From: Lachnospiraceae bacterium | Lineage (GTDB): Bacteria > Bacillota > Clostridia > Lachnospirales > Lachnospiraceae | Length of the DNA stretch: 64,000 nt | Direction of reading: 5' to 3' | Assembly (NCBI GenBank): GCA_017463255.1 | Contig: JAFTPP010000032.1 | Location: forward strand, 248,001 to 312,000 | Shown: positions 51,540-61,207 of the stretch, in pieces | Layout: each line of letters opens with the position of its first letter | How positions within the stretch are numbered: the stretch's first letter is position 1 | Notes under the pieces: model-generated | What the model was told of the DNA's origin: nothing | Databases searched by the model: none | Seen by the model: only the letters and a program-made list of their open reading frames with translations | Translations under genes and position numbers: made by a program

Positions 51540-54029
51540 TCATTTAAAATATTCGGAAGGTAAATCGAAAATTTCATAACTACGCGAATTATAATAAAAC
51601 AACTGTACTCGCCATCCACTATATACTAAACTTCCAAACTCATCATATGCATCATTGGCAACAATATAAGAATTGTCAGGGTATGCAGAAATAATGTACT
51701 CCTTCCAACCATCTACTAATTGGTCATGTATTGAAATCGGTTCAAATGTTGATGCATCAAAATTAATTTCCGGGTATTCTTTAGGCGATTCAAACTCTCT
51801 AAAACCAACTTCATAACAATCTCCGCGCAATATTATATCCAACGCCCAAGGACAATCGGGATAGAATTTATCCAAATACATATCCTGCATAGTAATAAAA
51901 TGATTTCTTAATTCTTGGAGTTCATCTTGTGAATGAAATCTAGAACCAATTGGTACGTAATATTTACGCTTTTCGATTTTCACCGTACCATATTCATAAT
52001 CCGGCTCAGAGCTATCCCATACATCAACAGCTTCTGTAAACAAGCCTGTCATATCTCGATACTGCCATACCACACATACGTCTTTCATCGTGTATTGCGT
52101 ATAGGAGAACATTACCGGAATCCTAAAATATGGATTGTCCTTATCAAAATATATACGGTCTATTGTAAAGTATTCGGGTGTACCAAGTATTCCTGTGAAA
52201 TCAACCCCTAAAAACTTTTCGTATCGCTTCATCTGCCCATCAGAATAGTAAGCAGCAATATTATCAGCTAATGCATTATTTAATACAGTAACAAAATCAA
52301 TACCTTCGTAAAACAATTCACTAAAATCAGTAATTTCTCTTTTATTAATCAAATCATAGGTAACCGTCTGACAATATTGATAATGTATAAACCCCTCTGT
52401 GTCAAACCACGTGCCAACATCATGTTCTTCAATATCGAATGGATATCCAATAGTAATTGACATATATCCATTTAAAATCTCAACACTAATTTCTTTATCT
52501 GTATAATACATATTTCCGTAAAATTCCGGATCATAATATACCATATCCGGATGTTCCGTAGCATACGTTTCTAGATTTGATATCATTTCTTCAATTTTTT
52601 TATTGACTTGCTCTTGAAATACTTTGTCCTGTAAGAATTTAATTTTAAATGCTGTGATCTTTTTATCTGGAACACGCCTTTGATCTTCCAAAGAATTAAA
52701 GGTATATTCAATCGTTTCAATATCAAATTGCTCTTCATCATTCAAATCAATTCTGACATAAGATTTTATTTTATCAGGAATATATTTATCATCCTTTGCA
52801 ACACCTGTACCAACAGCCTCATATGGTAAATAATAATCCGGGATTTCCATATCAATTACGGGAATATATCCACTTGCCAGTACAGCATTTTGGCCTTCCT
52901 CTGATATCATCCAATCAGTCAACTGAGCTAATTCATTCACACGATTATTATTAGCTTTATACATTACATAAGTACAGCTCAATAATGGATAAGTACCATC
53001 CGCCATCGATGCCTTTGTTGGTTCAACGCCATCTACCGCGATAAACTTTACTTTATTTTGATTCGCATACATCTGTGCTGCATACGAATACACTGAATAT
53101 CCAATTGAATTTTCAGCATTATCATAAGATGCTACCGCATCCATTATTCCCGACATAGCATCCGGTCTCGAAGTAATAGGCGCATCGATTAAAGGTACAT
53201 CACCCATAAAGTCCGTCATATAATTCTGACTTCCACTATCTTCATTTCTTTGATAAGCAAGAATTGGTGCATCATTACCACCAACCTCTTTCCAATTGGT
53301 TATCTCTCCGGAATAGATTTTACGAATCTGATCCTGCGTTAAGGAATCAACAGGATTTGCAGCATTTACAACAAATACAAATCCTTCCTTTGCCACCGGT
53401 TCCATTACCAATTCAATTCCATTAGCATCTGCTTTATCCTGCTGTTCTTTCGATATAGGAACGGTAAAAATCAGATCAACTTCACCGCTTATAAGTCTAT
53501 CAAAGGATTGATGTGTTGTTGTATGACTTACTTGTTCAAGAGCTTCATGATAACTAACATCATAAAGCACCGAGCGCAGTCCTGCTTCTAATGGTGTCGC
53601 TGATGTGGAGCCGTCCATACGTGGAAAATCAGTGATTGTTTCGTTACCTTGAGTCTCGTCATCATCCTGAATCACCACATCAACTTGAGGCTCATCACTT
53701 CCCTCTGTTGAATCCTCTCCCGAAACCATATCATCACCCTGGGTTGTATCATCACCCTGGATAGATTCTTCCTCATCCTGCTTAGGCTCTTCATTATCTT
53801 GTGCGGTGTCTTCACCCACATCCTCATTATCGTTTTGAGACTCATCACTTTGAGACTCATCTACTATATTAGAATCCTCGCCTGTATTGTCTGATACTAC
53901 TTCTTTGTCTGCATCTTCATCTAACCCTTCCTTTTTCCCACATGCAAATACAGTGGTACAAAGAAGAACTAAACACAGAATTAGCACAAGCCCCTTTTTC
54001 AAGTGCATAAAACGTTTGTATCCTCTCAT
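51540..54029 (-). CDS. lipoprotein with PstS-like and DUF3298/RsiV-like domains (paralogue 3 of 3)
   Basis: The 829-residue product has a lipoprotein signal (lipobox VFAC). A repetitive Asp/Glu/Gln linker follows (about 35-140). The phosphate-binding-protein-like domain (about 145-400) has DGSTSATPLEAGL, SLTQDQIRKIYSGEITNWKEVGG and QRNEDSGSQNYM. The second half (about 430-640) has ITIGYPF, CQTVTYDLINKREITDFSELFYEG, typical of DUF3298 of RsiV/PdaC-type proteins, and an unmatched C-terminal region ends it. Its last 150 residues differ from the other two paralogues, which resemble each other there. No PstCAB genes are near. AAAGGAG precedes the ATG. It is the third gene of the tandem. Confidence 0.8.
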   Translation of the reverse strand: MRGYKRFMHLKKGLVLILCLVLLCTTVFACGKKEGLDEDADKEVVSDNTGEDSNIVDESQSDESQNDNEDVGEDTAQDNEEPKQDEEESIQGDDTTQGDDMVSGEDSTEGSDEPQVDVVIQDDDETQGNETITDFPRMDGSTSATPLEAGLRSVLYDVSYHEALEQVSHTTTHQSFDRLISGEVDLIFTVPISKEQQDKADANGIELVMEPVAKEGFVFVVNAANPVDSLTQDQIRKIYSGEITNWKEVGGNDAPILAYQRNEDSGSQNYMTDFMGDVPLIDAPITSRPDAMSGIMDAVASYDNAENSIGYSVYSYAAQMYANQNKVKFIAVDGVEPTKASMADGTYPLLSCTYVMYKANNNRVNELAQLTDWMISEEGQNAVLASGYIPVIDMEIPDYYLPYEAVGTGVAKDDKYIPDKIKSYVRIDLNDEEQFDIETIEYTFNSLEDQRRVPDKKITAFKIKFLQDKVFQEQVNKKIEEMISNLETYATEHPDMVYYDPEFYGNMYYTDKEISVEILNGYMSITIGYPFDIEEHDVGTWFDTEGFIHYQYCQTVTYDLINKREITDFSELFYEGIDFVTVLNNALADNIAAYYSDGQMKRYEKFLGVDFTGILGTPEYFTIDRIYFDKDNPYFRIPVMFSYTQYTMKDVCVVWQYRDMTGLFTEAVDVWDSSEPDYEYGTVKIEKRKYYVPIGSRFHSQDELQELRNHFITMQDMYLDKFYPDCPWALDIILRGDCYEVGFREFESPKEYPEINFDASTFEPISIHDQLVDGWKEYIISAYPDNSYIVANDAYDEFGSLVYSGWRVQLFYYNSRSYEIFDLPSEYFK

Positions 54030-54059
54030 TTTCTTTTCTCCTTTTACTAAAAATCAAAC

Positions 54060-56615
54060 TTATATCTCTCGTTTCAAGTATTCACTAGGAATTATTAGTG
54101 AGTAAAAATCATTCCAATCTCTCGTAGACGAATCACCATAATAAAAATGAATTGTTGTATTTTCAGGTTCACTCCAATTTGGAATTAGCATTACAGCCTC
54201 AGGATTATAATCATTCTTAGATAAGAATTCAGCTTCATCTGCATAAGTATCTATCAAATATTCTTTCCATCCGTCTTTCAGGAAATCGTCTATGGTAAAT
54301 GGTTGTAACGACTCTTTATGTACATACAAAATCGGTTCCTCGTATGGAGATTCAAAATATTGCACCAATCTATAACAATCTTCATCTTCATAAATATTAA
54401 TCCAGCCATGGTCATTGGCATCAAATATCCTTCGATATTCATCCTGAACGTGGATATATGCATTTCTTCTTTCGCTTACTTCTTCTTTAGTATGAAATCT
54501 TGAATCCAAAACACTCGTATAGCTATTCTCACCAATCACTTCAATGTAATATTCATATTCATCCACTTTCACTGTTCTATACATATAATCGTCTGCATAA
54601 ATAGCATCAGAAAATATGTCATCCATGCTACGATATTGATATATAATACAGCTATCCATCATTATATGGTCACTAAATTGAAAAACTAAGGGAATCTCAA
54701 AATAAGGGGAATCATCCGAAAAATAAATTTCAGTTAAAGTAAACTTATTTTGCTCAGCACCCAAAATGCCATAAAAATCAAGTCTTTGCAATTCAGCAAA
54801 CTCTTCACATTCCGCAGTAAAAAGAGGCATATTGTTTAATAAAGCTTCATCGATTATTGGCACAAATTCATCACCTTCATAGAACAAATCACTGAAAGTT
54901 TCAATTTCTTTTTCCTCAATTAAATCATAACATAAGGTTTCACAATATTGATAAAACTCGAACCCTGAATATCTCATAAAGTGTTCATAACCGAATTCTT
55001 CAACATTTACAGGATATCCAATTAATATAGATAAATACCCATTCATAATACTAATTTTAATGCTTTTATCATACTCACTAAAATCATATAGTGATGAATA
55101 AAAAATCATCTCAGGATTTTCTGTCGCATAACGCTCTAAATTCAAAATCATTCCTGAAATTTTATCATTAATTTCATTCTGTAACTCTTTATTCTTCAAA
55201 AATGTGATTTCAAACCCTGTTAATTTATTTTGAGGAATATTTTGTTGTCCATCTAAAGTGTTAAAAGAATAGGGGACACTTTCTACCATATAAACATACT
55301 CATCTTCATGATCACCAACGTAACAGATTGATAAATCTTTACTCGGCTTATAATCCGAAGGTCTTTCAATCCCCGTTCCCACAGCTTCATACGGTAAATA
55401 ATTATCCGGTATCTCCATATCCATGACCGGAATATATCCACATGCGAGCACCGCTTCCTGTCCTTCTTCTGAAGTCATCCAATCAACAATTTCTGCTAAT
55501 TCATCAGCTCTACTGTGATTGGCTTTATACATTACATATGTACAACTCAATAAAGGATATGTACCATCAGCCATTGTGGCTTTTGAAGGTTCTACACCAT
55601 CGATTGCAATAAATTTAATTTGTTTTTGATTTGCATACATCTGTGCCGCATAGGAATATACAGAATATCCAATAGCGTTTTCTGCATTATTATAAGATGC
55701 TACAGCATCCATCATGGCAGCCATTCCTCCTGGGATAGTTGTCGTAACCGGTTCCATGAGCGGAACATCCCCCATAAACTCTGTCATATAATTCTGACTG
55801 CCACTATCTTTATTTCTCTGGTATGCAAGAATTGGTGCATCGTTACCACCAACTTCTTTCCAATTGGTAATTTCACCGGAATATATTTTTCGAATCTGTT
55901 CCTGTGTCAAAGAATCAACCGGGTTATTGGCATTTACAACAAAAACAAATCCCTCTTTAGCAACTGGTTCCATTTCAATAGTAACTCCCAAAGAAGATGC
56001 CTTCTTTAATTGTTCTTCAGAAAGTGGTACTGAAAAAATCAAGTCCGTTTCAACGTATAATAATCTATCAAAGGACTGATGCGTCGTTGTATGTGACACC
56101 TGACTCAATGCTTCATAATAACTAATATCATATAATTCAGAACGTAATCCTGCTTCTAACGGTATAGCTGAAGTAGAACCATCCATACGCGGGAATTCAG
56201 CCTCTGTTTCGTCATCCTGTGTCAAGTCATCCCCTTGTGGCTCATCACTACCCTGAGTTGCATCTCCTCCCGTAACCACATCATCACCTTGCGTCGCATC
56301 TGTGTCTTGTATCAGTTCATCATCCTGAGCGGACCCATCACCTTGAACCGTATCGTCACCTTGCACAGGTTCATCATCCTGTGTTACATCATCGCCTTGA
56401 CTCATGTCATCGCCCTGTGCCGTGTCATTGCCTTGTGTCACATCATCACCCTGGTTAACCTCCTCATTATTGTTTTCAATTACAACATCTTGATCGCTAT
56501 CTACATCGGCATTTTTCTTTTTCCCACATGCAAATACTGTGGTACAAAGAAAAACCAAACATAGAATAAGCACAAGCCCCTTTTTCAAGTGCGTAAAACG
56601 TTTGTATCCTCTCAT
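54060..56615 (-). CDS. lipoprotein with PstS-like and DUF3298/RsiV-like domains (paralogue 2 of 3)
   Basis: The 851-residue product has nearly the same signal peptide as paralogue 3 (MRGYKRFTHLKKGL, lipobox VFAC). The linker (about 45-140) is the most repetitive of the three, with tandem TQGDD, AQGDD and VQGDD-type units. The PstS-like domain has DGSTSAIPLEAGL, HTTTHQSFDRLL, KIYSGEITNWKEVGG and NKDSGSQNYM. The DUF3298-like part shows LSILIGYP and CETLCYDLIEEKEIETFSDLFYEG. A C-terminal domain with SRFHTKEEVSERRNAYIHVQDEYRRIF follows. It lies 30 nt after paralogue 1 and 30 nt before paralogue 3, in one operon. AAAGGAG precedes the ATG. Function unknown; solute sensing in the envelope is a guess. 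Confidence 0.8.
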   Translation of the reverse strand: MRGYKRFTHLKKGLVLILCLVFLCTTVFACGKKKNADVDSDQDVVIENNNEEVNQGDDVTQGNDTAQGDDMSQGDDVTQDDEPVQGDDTVQGDGSAQDDELIQDTDATQGDDVVTGGDATQGSDEPQGDDLTQDDETEAEFPRMDGSTSAIPLEAGLRSELYDISYYEALSQVSHTTTHQSFDRLLYVETDLIFSVPLSEEQLKKASSLGVTIEMEPVAKEGFVFVVNANNPVDSLTQEQIRKIYSGEITNWKEVGGNDAPILAYQRNKDSGSQNYMTEFMGDVPLMEPVTTTIPGGMAAMMDAVASYNNAENAIGYSVYSYAAQMYANQKQIKFIAIDGVEPSKATMADGTYPLLSCTYVMYKANHSRADELAEIVDWMTSEEGQEAVLACGYIPVMDMEIPDNYLPYEAVGTGIERPSDYKPSKDLSICYVGDHEDEYVYMVESVPYSFNTLDGQQNIPQNKLTGFEITFLKNKELQNEINDKISGMILNLERYATENPEMIFYSSLYDFSEYDKSIKISIMNGYLSILIGYPVNVEEFGYEHFMRYSGFEFYQYCETLCYDLIEEKEIETFSDLFYEGDEFVPIIDEALLNNMPLFTAECEEFAELQRLDFYGILGAEQNKFTLTEIYFSDDSPYFEIPLVFQFSDHIMMDSCIIYQYRSMDDIFSDAIYADDYMYRTVKVDEYEYYIEVIGENSYTSVLDSRFHTKEEVSERRNAYIHVQDEYRRIFDANDHGWINIYEDEDCYRLVQYFESPYEEPILYVHKESLQPFTIDDFLKDGWKEYLIDTYADEAEFLSKNDYNPEAVMLIPNWSEPENTTIHFYYGDSSTRDWNDFYSLIIPSEYLKREI
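56192..56471 (-). repeat. minisatellite-like coding repeats, acidic linker of paralogue 2
   Basis: Degenerate short units encoding TQGDD, AQGDD, VQGDD and related pentapeptides to hexapeptides run through the linker. The other two paralogues have shorter, less regular versions. Confidence 0.75.
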
Positions 56616-56645
56616 TATCTCTTCTCCTTTTACTAAAAAACAAAT

Positions 56646-59144
56646 TTATATCTCTCGCTTCAAATATTCATTAGGAATATTAAAAGAGTAAAAATCATTC
56701 CATTCTCTTGTAGAAGAATCTCCAAAATAATAATGAATTGTAGTGTAATCCGGTTCAGTCCAATTTGGAATTAGCATGACAGCTTCTGAATCATATTCAT
56801 TCATAGATAAGAATTCAGCTTCATCAGCATAAGTCTCTATCAAATATTCTTTCCATCCGTCTATCAGAAAATCATCAATGGTAAATGGTTGTAACGTTTC
56901 TTTATGAACATACAAAATAGGTTCATCGTATGGTGATTCAAAAAATGCTACCACCCTATAACAATCTTCCTCTTCATAAACATAGAACCAACCATGATTA
57001 TTTGCATCAAAAATCCTTCGATATTCGTCCTGAACATGTATATATGCATTTCTTCTTTCATTTACTTCATCTTTTGTATGAAATCTTGAATCCAAAACAC
57101 TTGTATAACTGTTCTCGCCAATATGTTCTATGTAATATTCATATTCTTCATAACGACCTTCTCCAAGTATATCAGAAAGCTCATCTATAAAAACATCATT
57201 CATGCTGCGGTACTGATATACAACACAGCTATCCATCATTAACTCGTCATTAAAAGTATAAAGAACAGGAATCTGAAAATAAGGACTATCTTCATTAAAA
57301 TATATAGAGTTCAACGTAAATTTATTTTGCTCACTACCTAGCAAACCGGAAAAGTCAACACCTAAGAACTCAACCATCTTTTCATTATCCAAACAAAATA
57401 AAGACATATTGTTGCTTAATGCATTATTAATGATTGGAACAAATTCTTCATCTTGATAGAATAAATCACTAAATTTCTCTATTTGCTTACCTTCAATCAA
57501 GTCATAACACAATGTTTCGCAATACTGGTAAAAATCAAAACCTGCAAAGCCAAAACCGTCATCATATCCCAATTCCATCATATTAATCGGATACCCAATT
57601 AATATAGACATATAGCCATTTTTAATATGAATATCAATTTGCTTATCATAGCGGTAGTATCTGGGATAAGTCGATGTGTAAAAGATCATTTCCGGATTAT
57701 CAAGAGCGTATTGATCCAGTTTCTGAAACATATCTTTAATTTTATCATTAATCTCATCCTGAAGTTCAGTATCCTTTAAAAAATTGATTGTAAGACCGGT
57801 TATCTTATTCGTTGGTTTTATAATAGGTTTCTCAAATGATTTAAATATAGCAGGTTCATATTCAAAATCATAGTAATTTGACAGGTCACCTGAATACGCG
57901 AAAATATTACTAGGCTTATAATCCAAAGCTTTCTCAATCCCCGTTCCCACTGCTTCATATGGTAAATAATTATCCGGTATCTCCATATCCATTACAGGAA
58001 TATAACCACATGCAAGTACTGCTTTCTGTCCCTCTTCCGAAGTCATCCATTCAACCAATTCAGCAAGTTCATCAGAACGACTATGATTTGATTTATACAT
58101 TACATAAGTACAGCTCAATAATGGATAAGTTCCATCCGCCATGGTAGCCTTAGATGGCTTAATACCATCAATTTCAATGAATTTTATTTCATTCTGGTTT
58201 GCATACATTTGAGCAGCATATGAATATACAGAATACCCGATTGCATTCTCTGCATTGTTGTAAGATGCTACTGCATCCATCATTGCACCCATTCCACCTG
58301 GAATATTAGTGGTAACAGGTTTCATCAGGGGAACATCTCCCATAAACTCAGTCATATAATTCTGACTTCCGGAATCAACGTTTCTCTGGTATGCAAGAAT
58401 TGGTGCATCGTTGCCACCAACCTCTTTCCAATTGGTGATTTTCCCGGAATATATCTTTCGAATCTGTTCCTGTGTCAAAGAATCAACGGGATTATTGGCA
58501 TTTACAACAAATACAAAGCCTTCTTTTGCAACTGGTTCCATTTCAATGGTTACTCCCAAAGAAGATGCCTTATTCAATTGATCTTCTGAAAGTGGTACTG
58601 AAAAAATCAAGTCAGTTTCAGCGTATAATAATCTATCAAAAGATTGATGCGTCGTTGTATGTGACACCTGACTCAATGCTTCATAATAACTGATATCATA
58701 TAACTCAGAACGCAAACCAGCTTCTAGCGGTATTGCTGAAGTAGAACCATCCATACGTGGGAATTCAGCCACTAATTCTTCATCCTGTGATGGAATATCC
58801 TCTATAGGCTCATCATCACCTTGATTAGATTCATCCTCACCCTGCGTAGCCTCATCATTACCTTGAGCAGTGTCTTCATCCTGAATCGGTTCATCGTTAC
58901 CTTGCGCAGTATCATCACTCACATCTTCACTATCGTTTTGAGTTTCATCGCTTTGAACCTCATCATCCACACCGGAATTCTCACCGGAATCCTCACCTGT
59001 GATGTCTGATACTACTTCTTTTTCTTCCTCTGTATTTGACTCCTTGTCCTTCCCACATGCAAACACAGTGGTACAAAGAAGAACCAAACACAGAATCAGC
59101 ACAAGCCCCTTTTTCAAGCGCATTTCCTGTTTACTACTTTTCAT
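56646..59144 (-). CDS. lipoprotein with PstS-like and DUF3298/RsiV-like domains (paralogue 1 of 3)
   Basis: The 832-residue product (ATG 59144, GAAGGGGA upstream; longer frame rejected) begins MKSSKQEMRLKKGL with lipobox VFAC. The domain order matches its neighbours: acidic repetitive linker (about 45-125), PstS-like domain (DGSTSAIPLEAGL, KIYSGKITNWKEVGG), DUF3298-like part (LSILIGYP-type strand, CETLCYDLIEGKQIEKFSDLFYQ), and the RFHTKDEVNERRNAYIHVQDEYRRIF C-terminal domain. It is first in the tandem and closest to paralogue 2. The promoter is at 59199-59227. Function unknown. Confidence 0.8.
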   Translation of the reverse strand: MKSSKQEMRLKKGLVLILCLVLLCTTVFACGKDKESNTEEEKEVVSDITGEDSGENSGVDDEVQSDETQNDSEDVSDDTAQGNDEPIQDEDTAQGNDEATQGEDESNQGDDEPIEDIPSQDEELVAEFPRMDGSTSAIPLEAGLRSELYDISYYEALSQVSHTTTHQSFDRLLYAETDLIFSVPLSEDQLNKASSLGVTIEMEPVAKEGFVFVVNANNPVDSLTQEQIRKIYSGKITNWKEVGGNDAPILAYQRNVDSGSQNYMTEFMGDVPLMKPVTTNIPGGMGAMMDAVASYNNAENAIGYSVYSYAAQMYANQNEIKFIEIDGIKPSKATMADGTYPLLSCTYVMYKSNHSRSDELAELVEWMTSEEGQKAVLACGYIPVMDMEIPDNYLPYEAVGTGIEKALDYKPSNIFAYSGDLSNYYDFEYEPAIFKSFEKPIIKPTNKITGLTINFLKDTELQDEINDKIKDMFQKLDQYALDNPEMIFYTSTYPRYYRYDKQIDIHIKNGYMSILIGYPINMMELGYDDGFGFAGFDFYQYCETLCYDLIEGKQIEKFSDLFYQDEEFVPIINNALSNNMSLFCLDNEKMVEFLGVDFSGLLGSEQNKFTLNSIYFNEDSPYFQIPVLYTFNDELMMDSCVVYQYRSMNDVFIDELSDILGEGRYEEYEYYIEHIGENSYTSVLDSRFHTKDEVNERRNAYIHVQDEYRRIFDANNHGWFYVYEEEDCYRVVAFFESPYDEPILYVHKETLQPFTIDDFLIDGWKEYLIETYADEAEFLSMNEYDSEAVMLIPNWTEPDYTTIHYYFGDSSTREWNDFYSFNIPNEYLKREI

Positions 59145-59198
59145 GTTGCTTTCCCCTTCTACAAATAATATTATAACTATCATTAGATTAGTAATAAT

Positions 59199-59227
59199 AT
59201 ACTAATATTAAAACCTACACTTTTCAA
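59199..59227 (-). promoter_or_regulatory. promoter of the triplicate lipoprotein operon
   Basis: On the minus strand TTGAAA (59227-59222), a 17-nt spacer and TAGTAT (59204-59199). Confidence 0.5.
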
Positions 59228-59293
59228 TAGTAATTCTATTTCTTAAATAAATCTTAATATTTGTGTAAAAATATTCGCTCAAATCATTATATG

Positions 59294-59326
59294 CGAAAAA
59301 AAGCTGCCACCTTACGGTGACAGCCT
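59294..59326 (-). terminator. terminator of pckA
   Basis: Stem GCTGCCACC/GGTGACAGC with one mismatch and a 4-nt loop, followed on the minus strand by TTTTTTT. Confidence 0.88.
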
Positions 59327-59349
59327 TTAAGTTATGAATAATATTCAAA

Positions 59350-61065
59350 TTATAAAGAAGCCATTTCATCAACAATCTTCTTTAATGCAGCAAGTGCTTC
59401 ATCTGGAAGTTTGTCATATCCTTCTTTCTTTGTAGCGAAATCTTCAACAGCTTTAACACGTGTCTGCATAGCTGCTTTAAGTTCTGCAACGTAAGAAGCA
59501 TCCTTTAAGTCTGGTGTAAAGTCTGCTGTCTTACCTGACCAATCATTCATGATTTCGATATCAGAGAATGGTCCCCACTGTTCGAATTTAGCTTTTCCTT
59601 CAACGATTGTTTCAAGAATTCCTAATGTATCAGCAGGTTTACATTTTGTTCCCATGAAATCGCCTGTGTTAACGATGTAACAGTCAACGTTCTTTTCTTC
59701 AACTAACTTTTTGAACTTCTCATAGTCATTTACTAATGGATAAGTTCTGAATGGGTTAGCATATGGTACGATACGGATTGCATTTAAGTCTGTACCTGCA
59801 GCAACACGTTCAGCTGTAGATGTCTTAGTAGCAAGTGTAGCACCCATTACTGAAGCAAGAGCTGAACCTTTTAATTTGATTACAGGTGGAATTGTAGGGT
59901 CTTTCATAATCCAGAAAATTGCATTAACAGGAGCGTCAATCTTATCTACACGGTTAGGTGACCATAATTTAGATTTAATAGCACGTCCGTTACCATTTCT
60001 GATATCTTCTGTTACTAACTGAATCTTTCCTTCTGAATCTAATGTACAAGAACAGTTCTGAGCTGATAATAAGTAATCATTATCAGGACATCCTGTTGGG
60101 TAATCAGAAGTCTTATCAAAGTATGTAGGCTCTAAAGCGATAGATGCACATGTATCTGTGTTGATAATGAAAGCATCATCATGAAGAACTTTGATTGCAG
60201 GATATTTTCCGCCATGTTTTGCATGTGTTAATGTTGATTTACCAGATCCTGATAATCCGTAAACAGATGCAACGAATTTAGAACCATCTTCTAATGTATA
60301 TTCTTTCTGTCCACCGTGGCATGATGCATAACCATTTCTGTTAGCAAGAGCCCAAGCCATAGTAAGAGTACCTTTCTTGTGTTCACCGAAGTATCTCATA
60401 CCAAGGATAGCTGCACAGTTTGCATTTGTATCAAAATAGCAAAGTGTAAGTGGATCGCTTAAGCAGCTGAAATCAACGTCAGGACGTTCCTGTGGAACCC
60501 ACTGAGGATCAGAGAAAATGTAAACGTCAGGTTCATTTCCGTTACCTACAGGTACAGAATTCTTGTACATTTTTACATATTCATCTGACATATACTGGAA
60601 GTTTAACATCCAGTTGTAAAGAATGTTTTCTTCTCCTTCCGGAATAAGAAGGTGAGCTTTTACCATGAATTCAGGATCAAGACCGATGAAACATTCTGCA
60701 TGGTACATTGTTTTCCAACGTGTTTCATAAACAGCGTCCATAACAACTTTATCAAGTTTCACTTCATCAACGCCAGGTTCGCCTTTAATACGACGAGCTG
60801 CAGCATAACGGCCTGTTACAGCACCATCATTGAATAAAAGAACTCTTGCATCTTTTTCAAGACCAAATGTTTCTCCATCTTTGATTTTCATGTCTGTTAC
60901 AACAGTACCAGGTGAATTTTTAGCTAACTCATAAGCTTCTTTTAATGTGTTAACTTTCACTACATTGTTTCCGTAGAAAGCTGCTTCGATGATTGAACGT
61001 GTTTTAGAAAAACCCACTTTGCCAGCACCGATTTCAGCTATTGGATAATAAGCTTTTGTTGACAT
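59350..61065 (-). CDS. pckA: phosphoenolpyruvate carboxykinase (ATP/ADP-dependent)
   Basis: Interconverts oxaloacetate and PEP with ATP/ADP. The 571-residue protein has the nucleotide P-loop YGLSGSGKSTLTHA (about 266-279), the metal-binding HDDAFI, WIMKDPTIPPV, SALASVMGATLATKTS and the TAERVAAGTD region. The motifs fit the ATP-type fold, not the GTP-type. The product is a little longer than E. coli PckA. In anaerobes it may run toward oxaloacetate for succinate formation. AAGGAGG precedes the ATG. The promoter and a 5' hairpin are at 61101-61184. Proximity to a citrate synthase gene fits carbon flow at the oxaloacetate node. Confidence 0.94.
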   Translation of the reverse strand: MSTKAYYPIAEIGAGKVGFSKTRSIIEAAFYGNNVVKVNTLKEAYELAKNSPGTVVTDMKIKDGETFGLEKDARVLLFNDGAVTGRYAAARRIKGEPGVDEVKLDKVVMDAVYETRWKTMYHAECFIGLDPEFMVKAHLLIPEGEENILYNWMLNFQYMSDEYVKMYKNSVPVGNGNEPDVYIFSDPQWVPQERPDVDFSCLSDPLTLCYFDTNANCAAILGMRYFGEHKKGTLTMAWALANRNGYASCHGGQKEYTLEDGSKFVASVYGLSGSGKSTLTHAKHGGKYPAIKVLHDDAFIINTDTCASIALEPTYFDKTSDYPTGCPDNDYLLSAQNCSCTLDSEGKIQLVTEDIRNGNGRAIKSKLWSPNRVDKIDAPVNAIFWIMKDPTIPPVIKLKGSALASVMGATLATKTSTAERVAAGTDLNAIRIVPYANPFRTYPLVNDYEKFKKLVEEKNVDCYIVNTGDFMGTKCKPADTLGILETIVEGKAKFEQWGPFSDIEIMNDWSGKTADFTPDLKDASYVAELKAAMQTRVKAVEDFATKKEGYDKLPDEALAALKKIVDEMASL

Positions 61066-61100
61066 ACTTAAATTGTCCTCCTTAAAATTTGTATAATTGT

Positions 61101-61118
61101 AACCGTCTATAGGCGGTT
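61101..61118 (-). promoter_or_regulatory. hairpin in the 5' leader of pckA
   Basis: AACCGCC-TATA-GACGGTT on the minus strand: 7 pairs including one wobble with a TATA loop, in the untranslated leader. It might be an operator or an RNA hairpin; no known motif is recognised. Confidence 0.4.
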
Positions 61119-61155
61119 GTTGTTAAATTACATACCTTTACACGGCGTCTACAAT

Positions 61156-61184
61156 ATTATTGCAGATGAGTCTAAAAAAGTCAA
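61156..61184 (-). promoter_or_regulatory. promoter of pckA
   Basis: On the minus strand TTGACT (61184-61179), a 17-nt spacer and AATAAT (61161-61156). Confidence 0.6.
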
Positions 61185-61207
61185 GAAAAAATCAGTACTA
61201 ATCCAGT

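Noticed and set aside
53650..53930. Repeated short blocks as a possible CRISPR array
   Set aside because: The blocks are irregular, in frame and encode the Asp/Glu/Gln-rich lipoprotein linker; no fixed repeat and spacer lengths.
61117..61130. TTGTTAAATTA near the pckA promoter as a Rex site
   Set aside because: Only one half of the palindromic Rex consensus is present.
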